The translations under genes and the position numbers were made by a program. From positions 1 to 14,557 of the forward strand of contig QZCP01000610.1 of assembly GCA_003956705.1 (NCBI GenBank): a stretch of 14,557 bases of DNA, given 5' to 3'. Shown piece by piece: positions 8,808 to 14,557 of the stretch. The notes beneath the pieces are model-generated. The model was not told the origin of the DNA, did no database searches, and saw only the letters and a list, made by a program, of their open reading frames with translations. The stretch comes from Brevipalpus yothersi. Taxonomy: Eukaryota > Arthropoda > Arachnida > Trombidiformes > Tenuipalpidae. Within the stretch, counting starts at the first letter, position 1. Each line of letters opens with the position of its first letter.

Positions 8808-9109
8808 TCAACTTCTTCTCCTTTATCTTGGGTTTCCTCGAAATCTTCTTGTGGGTCATCAATTTCAATTTCTTCACCAGGCCTAGTTTTGTACCGTTTC
8901 AAGCGATCGATATGATATGTTTTGGTCTTACTCCCAACTTTCATTTCGTAGGTGGTTTCTCCAATTACTCCTTCTATTTTGTAAGGTCCTGAATATTTTG
9001 GTGACAGTTTTCCGGTTATTGTAGGTAGATCAATCAGGACTAGATCACCAATTTTGAATTTTTCTAGTTTTTTGTTCATATTATGCGCTAAAGCTTGATC
9101 AGCTTTACT
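8783..9109 (-). CDS. pol: C-terminal integrase module (GPY/F) of pol, cut off by an upstream in-frame stop
   Basis: This is the same frame as gag-pol, immediately after the TAA at 9112..9110. It reads FKIGDLVLIDLP, then KYSGPYKIEGV, then YHIDRLKRYK, the small beta-barrel and GPY/F module found at the C-terminus of Ty3-type integrases, where it helps DNA binding and integration. An acidic tail (EEIEIDDPQEDFEE) leads to a TAG at 8785..8783. An ATG at 9079 could start a free module, but in relatives the module is fused to the integrase core. So this is either the broken end of pol or a product made only by reading through the stop. Confidence 0.75.
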   Translation of the reverse strand, partial: SKADQALAHNMNKKLEKFKIGDLVLIDLPTITGKLSPKYSGPYKIEGVIGETTYEMKVGSKTKTYHIDRLKRYKTRPGEEIEIDDPQEDFEETQDKGEEVDTPHWAMT

Positions 9110-12100
9110 TTACAAGGCATACGTGGCTGCCATATCACGAATCAATGGCCACTGTTCTGTGATGAAATCACGATAACGTTCGAGATCCTTTGGATTCGAA
9201 ACACCCTGCTCGTCGTCCATCGTTTTTTTCTCAAATCTGAGATCAACGGGTAGTGTAGGGTGTCGACCATAAAGCGAGAAAAATGGTGAGGCTTTAGTTG
9301 ACTTATTTATACTGGTGTTATAAGCGAATTGTATCAGAGGCAATATGAGATTCCATTTCTTCTGATTTTTTGTATAATGTTTTAACATTTCCGCTAGAGT
9401 CTGATTTGTTTTCTCTACCATTCCTGAGGTTTGAGGATGATAGGCACTAGCAAATTTCCAAGTAGATCCCATGAATTTAGTTGTTTCTTGTACGAGCCAT
9501 GAGAGGAAGTTTCTCCCTTGGTCGCTCTGTATTATTTTAGGGCAGCCGTGACGAGCAATTATATTTTCTATCAGAAATCTCGTGGTGAGACCAGATTGAA
9601 AGTTTTCGACAACTCTAATTTCTGCCCATCTGGTGAAATAATCGGTAGCCACAAGAATGAATCGATAATTGGCAACTCGAGGCAATGGGCCAGCCACATC
9701 TATTCCAATTCGCTGGAAAGGCTGATTAACATTGATAGACTGTAGTGGTGCAGTCAATTTGAAATTCTTTTTGAATTTTTGACACAAATCGCAAGAGGTC
9801 ACATACATATTGATGTCAGTGACCCTCCCTGGCCAGAAGTATTTGGTTATTATTCTTTGATAAGTTCTTTGAGCGTTAGGATGTCCAGAAAGTACTTCAT
9901 CATGGTAAGCTCGTAACACATCTTTCACCATTTTCTTTGGTAGCATGATGTTATATTCTTCGTCGTTTGGCCGTCGAACCAAGCGATAGAGTATTCCTTC
10001 ACGTATTTTATATTTCGAAAGCCTTTTCCGTTCTTTAGTTGACAACGCTTCAAGTATTCCCATTTTATAGATGATCGCACCAATTTTTAAGTCTTCTCTT
10101 TGACAATTTTTCAGCTCATCTTGTTCTTCGATAACCAGCATGCATAAATTTGACAAGTAATTGTCTTGGTCATCCAAATCGTCAATTTCTTGATCCTTCT
10201 TATCAACATCCTTAACCGGATACCTCGATAGAGCATCGACATCATGATGATGTTTTCCTGATTTATACACAATGCGAAAAATGTATCGTTGCAGCTCGAG
10301 AGAATATCTCATCAATCTCGGTGGTAAATTTTTCTTACTAGTTAGAAAACAGAGTGAGCAGTGATCTGTCACCACTTCAAAATAGATTCCATCCAGGTAG
10401 GCGTGTAATTTTTGTATGGCATATACAATTGCTAGACATTCTTTATCCCCTATGTGATAATTCAGTTGTGCGCCACTCAAGAGTCGGCTCAAGTAACATA
10501 TGGGATGCCAGTCACCATCAACTTTTTGTAGTAATATGGCACCAATTCCATAATTACTTGCATCTGTTCGTAACTGAGTTTCTCTGGTGGAATCATAATG
10601 TTTTAGAACGGGTTCATTGATGAGAGCGTTTTTCAACTTGTTAAAAGCGATTTGATGCTTCTCTTCCCAGCGGAAAGGTTCCTCTTTTCTAGTCAAGTCC
10701 GTTAGTGGCTTGGCTATCAGTGAAAAATCTTTGATGAACTTACGGTAGTAAGAACAGAGCGCAACGAAAGATCTCACATCTTTCAACACCATGGGTTGTG
10801 GAAATTTTTCAATGGCAATTACTTTTTGCTTGTCAGGTTTTTGTCCCTCCTTGCTGATAACATATCCTAAGTATAGAATTTCTTTCAACAAAAAGAAACA
10901 TCTTTCTGGTTTAAGACGGAGATTAGCTTGAGATAAACGATCCAATACTTTCTCTACTTTACTCAAATATCCATCAAAAGTGGGCGAAAATATCACAATA
11001 TCGTCCAAATAGACCAAACAACTGTTGTATTTTAAGGGGGCCAGGACATGATCCATCAGTCTTTGGAACCGCGAGGGGGCGTCACAGAGACCAAACGCCA
11101 TTTTGGAGAAAAGATATAGGCCATCTTGTGTGATGAATGATGTCTTTTCTTTATCGAGAGGGTCCATCTCAACTTGATAGTAACCTGAACGCAGGTCAAG
11201 TGTCGTAAAATATCTTGCTCCTTCTAATGAATCCAGAGCAGTATCTATCCGTGGTAGTGGATATTTATCTTGCTTAGTGATAGCATTCAGAGGTCGATAA
11301 TCCACACACATTCTCATTTCACCCGTTTTCTTGGGTACTACGATAACAGGAAAAGCCCATGGTGAGAATGATTTTTCCACTATCCCGATTTCCATCAAAT
11401 CGTTCACCATTTTTGCTATCGCTGCTCGCTTCTTATCTGAATATTTATAAGGCGCAGTACGAATTGGAGGATGATCTCCAGTATCAATTGTATGACGACA
11501 AACATTCGTGCTACCTAGCTCTGCATCGCTCGTTGCAAGCATATACTCGTATTTGTTGAGAAGTTGGTATAATTCTTTTTCTTTGATTGGATCCACATCG
11601 TCAGCAATCTTGATAGACGAATATTTTCTATCACGCTCTTTAGCAACCATGACACAATCGATTCCGCTATCAGCTGAAGATACTGATTCAGTTGCCCAGG
11701 ATTCTTTCTCTCCCAGTCGTACGACTTTATCTTTACAGCCTATCCAAAAATCAGCAACTTCTGCTATGTCCTGTCCAACCAGTATTCTTATACCAGATGG
11801 TAAGTAAGGTACAACCAAGAATGTAGCTTCCACAGTTATGTCTTTGTTTAATGCTTTGATTTTCAACTCAAGATCACATTCACCCACTGACTTGAGTGGA
11901 TGATTGCTTGCTGATTCTGTATTCAATCCATTGGTTGGGTACAGCGGAACGTCCAGTTCATCGTATAAAGTTTTAGTTATTATAGAAATTTCACTTCCAG
12001 AGTCGATGCACGCTTGGTATCCATTCTTCTTAATTTCCACCTCAGAAAAGACCAGCTTTCCTCGTATGGCTTTTCTAGCTAAATTAACGATAATCATACT

Positions 12101-13261
12101 TAATTGACTCTCTTCCTTTTCCAACACCTGTTGTACGACTCGAGGTTCTCGTCTTCTCAGAGCATTTTGGTTTCCATTGACATACGTTTGGGGCTGATGA
12201 GGATTGCTGTTCACATTGGCATTCGCTCGTGGCTGATATTGATTCATATTTCCTCCTGTGTTCATTCTTGGTTGGTAGTTATTGTTGTTTCTGAATACAT
12301 TATTATTACTATTTCCATGATTGTTGTTGTTGTAATTATTATAACGATTGTATGGTTGGTTTCCATTGTAGTTTGGTCCATTCCGTTGCTTTTGTTCTCG
12401 CATCCTTGTTCTACATTCATTGGCTTTGTGACCTGCTTTATGACAATAATGGCAGACAATAACATTTCGCTGTCCTTGCATAAGATTGGGATTCAATGGA
12501 CTCTGTATATTAGAACCTCGTGAAATATTGCCAATGTGATCAGTTAGTAATTTCATGTTATTGGTTAAATTTTCAATCATTTTCATGATGGCTTCATTAC
12601 TTCCATTGGTCATTTGTGCATCTTTCTTCTCTCTTGCTGCCCGTTCAGCTTTTTGAGCTGCTATCACTAGCTCAGCAATTGTGAGAGGATTCATGATGGC
12701 GATATTTTCTTTTAAACTTGGGTCAAGTCCTTCACGAATGAAGAAAAGTTTTGTTGCTTCCTCCATGTTGGTATCGAACCTTTCACACATATCCTTCATT
12801 CGATAAATATACGAGTAGGTAGACTCGTTAGGTTGTTGTTTGTGTTTCATCATCTTCCTGAAAAACTCTGTGGTATAATCTTGAGATACCATAGTTCTCA
12901 GCATCTCTTTTTTAACTTTTTGGTACGTGTCAAGTCGTCGGCCTGGACCAATATCGGCTTTGGTAGCTTTGTACCAGAATTTGGCGCCGTCCTTTAAATA
13001 GGTGGGTAAAAGAGTGAGTCGCTGATCATTATTAAAATGGAATCCTGTTGTGATATCTCCATAATTATCAAACCATTCGATCAAGTCATCATTTACATTG
13101 CTTCCAGAGAAAGAAGGAATAATATCAGGACTATAATTGTTTGTTATTTGATTAACAATACGGTTTGGTTCAACATTGGAACCATCATCATTTTCAGCTC
13201 GGGGGCGGTTTGCTTCATTAGTAGTTCTAGGGTTATCGGTGGGTGAACTGGACGGTTCCAT
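9110..13261 (-). CDS. gag-pol: Gag-Pol polyprotein (capsid, nucleocapsid, protease, RT, RNase H, integrase core)
   Basis: The ATG at 13261 is the likely start. The frame is also open upstream to a GTG at 13318 and beyond to a TGA, and residue numbers here count from that GTG. Retrotransposon gag capsid domain about 63-225; CCHC zinc knuckle 289-302 (CHYCHKAGHKANEC); Asn-rich linker about 314-385; aspartic protease with DSG at 439-441; RT with LDLR Asp at 708 and YLDD at 770-773 (bases 11011..11000). RNase H has D919, E960 and D985. The integrase zinc finger is H1139, H1146, C1176, C1179, and its catalytic triad D1207, D1266, E1302 has 35 residues between the last two. The polyprotein copies the element's RNA into DNA and inserts it. 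No frameshift lies between gag and pol. The frame ends at TAA 9112..9110, before the GPY/F module. Every catalytic residue I looked for is present. Confidence 0.93.
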   Translation of the reverse strand: MEPSSSPTDNPRTTNEANRPRAENDDGSNVEPNRIVNQITNNYSPDIIPSFSGSNVNDDLIEWFDNYGDITTGFHFNNDQRLTLLPTYLKDGAKFWYKATKADIGPGRRLDTYQKVKKEMLRTMVSQDYTTEFFRKMMKHKQQPNESTYSYIYRMKDMCERFDTNMEEATKLFFIREGLDPSLKENIAIMNPLTIAELVIAAQKAERAAREKKDAQMTNGSNEAIMKMIENLTNNMKLLTDHIGNISRGSNIQSPLNPNLMQGQRNVIVCHYCHKAGHKANECRTRMREQKQRNGPNYNGNQPYNRYNNYNNNNHGNSNNNVFRNNNNYQPRMNTGGNMNQYQPRANANVNSNPHQPQTYVNGNQNALRRREPRVVQQVLEKEESQLSMIIVNLARKAIRGKLVFSEVEIKKNGYQACIDSGSEISIITKTLYDELDVPLYPTNGLNTESASNHPLKSVGECDLELKIKALNKDITVEATFLVVPYLPSGIRILVGQDIAEVADFWIGCKDKVVRLGEKESWATESVSSADSGIDCVMVAKERDRKYSSIKIADDVDPIKEKELYQLLNKYEYMLATSDAELGSTNVCRHTIDTGDHPPIRTAPYKYSDKKRAAIAKMVNDLMEIGIVEKSFSPWAFPVIVVPKKTGEMRMCVDYRPLNAITKQDKYPLPRIDTALDSLEGARYFTTLDLRSGYYQVEMDPLDKEKTSFITQDGLYLFSKMAFGLCDAPSRFQRLMDHVLAPLKYNSCLVYLDDIVIFSPTFDGYLSKVEKVLDRLSQANLRLKPERCFFLLKEILYLGYVISKEGQKPDKQKVIAIEKFPQPMVLKDVRSFVALCSYYRKFIKDFSLIAKPLTDLTRKEEPFRWEEKHQIAFNKLKNALINEPVLKHYDSTRETQLRTDASNYGIGAILLQKVDGDWHPICYLSRLLSGAQLNYHIGDKECLAIVYAIQKLHAYLDGIYFEVVTDHCSLCFLTSKKNLPPRLMRYSLELQRYIFRIVYKSGKHHHDVDALSRYPVKDVDKKDQEIDDLDDQDNYLSNLCMLVIEEQDELKNCQREDLKIGAIIYKMGILEALSTKERKRLSKYKIREGILYRLVRRPNDEEYNIMLPKKMVKDVLRAYHDEVLSGHPNAQRTYQRIITKYFWPGRVTDINMYVTSCDLCQKFKKNFKLTAPLQSINVNQPFQRIGIDVAGPLPRVANYRFILVATDYFTRWAEIRVVENFQSGLTTRFLIENIIARHGCPKIIQSDQGRNFLSWLVQETTKFMGSTWKFASAYHPQTSGMVEKTNQTLAEMLKHYTKNQKKWNLILPLIQFAYNTSINKSTKASPFFSLYGRHPTLPVDLRFEKKTMDDEQGVSNPKDLERYRDFITEQWPLIRDMAATYAL

Positions 13262-13783
13262 TCTACTGATCTTTCTTCGTTCGGCTTTAATTATATCTAG
13301 TGCAACTTGATTACCCACAACTGTGGCTTTTGTTTCTCGTTCTCAATACAAGAGGATGATATTGAGAGTATGAATAACTCAATTCAAATTACTTCATCAA
13401 CAAGAAGTTAGGTCATAGATAAGGAATGAGCGCTACAATCAAAATAAGCTGCCTCATTTATCCAGAAAACTATATGTTAATATTCAGTAAGTGGAAGGAA
13501 CACCTGAGGTGTTTTCCAAGCTTATCAAATCACTCAGCTTATCAGACTTCCAACCTAATCTTATGGTGAATGTATGTTGATAGATCGAGTTCATTCTTCA
13601 AACACCACTTACTACTTTCATCCATAAAACTAAAAGAACAAGTAAACTCTTCCGTCTTCTGAGCACAAAATCAACGAGTCACACCGTATCACCAATAAAA
13701 TAGAGTAGGCAAGAAGAGAGAGTAGACACACGCAGGGTTCTGAAAATTGTTCACTGATGAGGTAATGGTGATGATGAAGCTGT

Positions 13784-13801
13784 CCACTATTGTTGACACC
13801 A
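13784..13801 (-). promoter_or_regulatory. Weak candidate primer-binding site
   Basis: The minus strand reads TGGTGTCAACAATAG here. The first eight bases would pair with a tRNA ending TGACACCA, as many eukaryotic leucine tRNAs do. The position, 540 nt upstream of the gag ATG, is acceptable. The match stops after eight bases and no LTR end is proven next to it, so chance is likely. Confidence 0.15.
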
Positions 13802-13880
13802 AGGGTTGCACACGCCGATGGAGGCTGAAGTCTCAGAGTAATTATAATTGTTGATAACGATTATGTTCACACTTATTCCT

Positions 13881-13944
13881 TTTGTGTGTTGACTGTGTAT
13901 GATTGTATGTATGTATATGTGTGCGCTTGTGTTTTAGTGTGTGA
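13881..13944. repeat. TG-rich low-complexity tract
   Basis: A run of TGTG, TGTATG and TATG units on the plus strand, an imperfect microsatellite. It explains the spurious His/Thr-rich frames on the opposite strand. Confidence 0.7.
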
Positions 13945-13955
13945 AGTTGATTGAC

Positions 13956-14090
13956 GAAGAAGAATAAGGAGGAGAGAAGAGAATAAAAGTTCCAGAAGAA
14001 GAACAATAAGACATGATGTAAATGTGAATGTGTTTTGAGAAAGTGAGATAGAGAGAGAGGAGAAATGAAGATGATGAGGATGAAAAATGA
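13956..14090. repeat. GA-rich purine tract
   Basis: The plus strand is dominated by GAAGAA, GGAGAGAAGA and GAGAGAGAGG blocks. It is simple sequence; the Ser/Leu/Phe-rich frames on the minus strand here are artefacts of it. Confidence 0.65.
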
Positions 14091-14310
14091 AAACAGTTCG
14101 TCTACTTGAGAAAGCAGAACTCTGAATAAACACCGTCGCAAAAAATCTTCTCTCTTTCTCTCTTTTCAACTCAATGTCGGTCCTTCCAAAAGTCGTTCAA
14201 TAGTACGACAGTCAATTGTGATGCAAGTTCAAGTCTTCCGAGAAGATATGGGAGTGAGGAGAGATGAGATGATGAAATTTTTTAGTGAGCAAAAAACAAC
14301 AGAACCGGGC

Positions 14311-14346
14311 GAGAGTGAGAGTGAGAGAGGATGAGAGAGATAGAGA
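14311..14346. repeat. GAGAG-rich tract
   Basis: Repeated GAGAGTGAGAG and GAGAGAG units occur on the plus strand. In arthropods such motifs can bind GAGA-type factors near promoters, but nothing else here supports a promoter. Confidence 0.5.
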
Positions 14347-14468
14347 AATGTTGATTAGGAAGGATTGGTAAAGAACCCAGTGAATCGAAAGAACAGTAGC
14401 CAAAAATGGCTGTTTTTGGCCCCAGCTTGAAATGATCTGAATCTTATCTTTTCTTATCTATTTTTCAA

Positions 14469-14493
14469 TGAAAACACGATGGTGATGTTTTCA
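14469..14493. repeat. 8-bp perfect inverted repeat
   Basis: TGAAAACA (14469..14476) and TGTTTTCA (14486..14493) are exact reverse complements around a 9-nt spacer. A short hairpin of unknown meaning. Confidence 0.4.
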
Positions 14494-14557
14494 AGTCTTT
14501 ATCTTCAACCGTTCCAGAGATATGAGAGCCAACGTTTTCAAGCCTGGCTCAGCCGTT

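Larger units (their letters stand above)
5103..13261 (-). mobile_element. Ty3/mdg4-type (Metaviridae) retroelement with env-like third frame, internal coding region
   Basis: The order gag, protease, RT, RNase H, integrase, env-like is that of envelope-bearing Ty3-type elements (errantivirus-like in layout). RNase H before integrase identifies the Ty3 side rather than the copia side. Gag and Pol share one frame with no frameshift between them. The coordinates cover the coding part only: the LTRs, target duplications and primer site could not be fixed. All catalytic motifs are present, so the copy looks young; the only clear lesion is one in-frame stop near the end of pol. It lies in the same orientation as, and about 1.8 kb upstream of, the NRF-6-like gene. 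Confidence 0.9.
13262..14557. other. Non-coding right flank or leader upstream of gag
   Basis: No gene is supported on either strand. On the minus strand this is the sequence upstream of gag, where a leader, primer-binding site and 5' LTR would be expected. No direct repeat of the region below 5103 was recognised. It contains TG-rich and GA-rich low-complexity tracts and a short hairpin near the right edge. Confidence 0.5.

Noticed and set aside
12104..12523. Hydrophobic plus-strand frame opposite gag
   Set aside because: It lies antisense to the Asn-rich linker and zinc knuckle of Gag. The Ile/Val richness is the complement of Asn-rich codons.
13842..14403. Several minus-strand frames rich in Ser, Leu, Phe, His and Thr
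   Set aside because: They are translations of GA- and TG-rich low-complexity DNA, overlap each other in different frames and show no domain.
1..14557. CRISPR array, tRNA or rRNA genes, bacterial operon
   Set aside because: No regular spaced repeats, no tRNA cloverleaf with conserved loops and no rRNA segments were seen. The introns and Ty3-type element indicate an animal genome.

Overview
The window looks like nuclear DNA of an invertebrate animal. It is AT-rich, the host gene is broken by short GT-AG introns (36 to 636 nt), and it carries a Ty3/mdg4-type (Metaviridae) retrotransposon. I cannot fix the phylum. The host gene family (NRF-6-like acyltransferase 3) is expanded in nematodes and arthropods, so an arthropod-like animal is my best guess. 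All genes I can support are on the minus strand, so they read from high to low coordinates.

Region 1 (about 43..3282) is a multi-exon host gene. I could chain nine exons with matching splice phases. They give a signal peptide, a Cys-containing NRF domain and the first part of a multi-pass acyltransferase-3 domain. The 3' end of the gene lies beyond the left edge of the window.

Region 2 (3283..5102) has no gene I can support. It holds the upstream flank of the host gene, a perfect 12-bp hairpin, a GATAAG cluster, and a small GC-richer patch (about 4531..4670) with nested inverted repeats, a TATA-like and an AATAAA-like motif and a G-rich tract. That patch could be the 3' end of the retroelement.

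Region 3 (5103..13261) is the coding part of an env-bearing LTR-type retroelement. A single open frame encodes Gag-protease-RT-RNase H-integrase, with all catalytic motifs present. An in-frame TAA separates the integrase core from its C-terminal GPY/F module, which continues in the same frame. A third long frame overlaps the end of pol by about 20 nt. It encodes a roughly 1230-residue envelope-like protein with a class I fusion layout: internal hydrophobic signal, glycosylated Cys-rich surface part, furin-like site, Gly/Ala/Val-rich fusion peptide, long heptad-repeat helix and C-terminal membrane anchor. The unusual part is a highly charged N-terminal extension of about 385 residues, without cysteine, ahead of the signal, and the lack of an ATG at the start of the frame.

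Region 4 (13262..14557) is non-coding, with TG- and GA-rich low-complexity tracts. No second LTR could be recognised there. The element is therefore 5'-truncated, has a very long leader running off the window, or has LTRs too diverged to see by eye.
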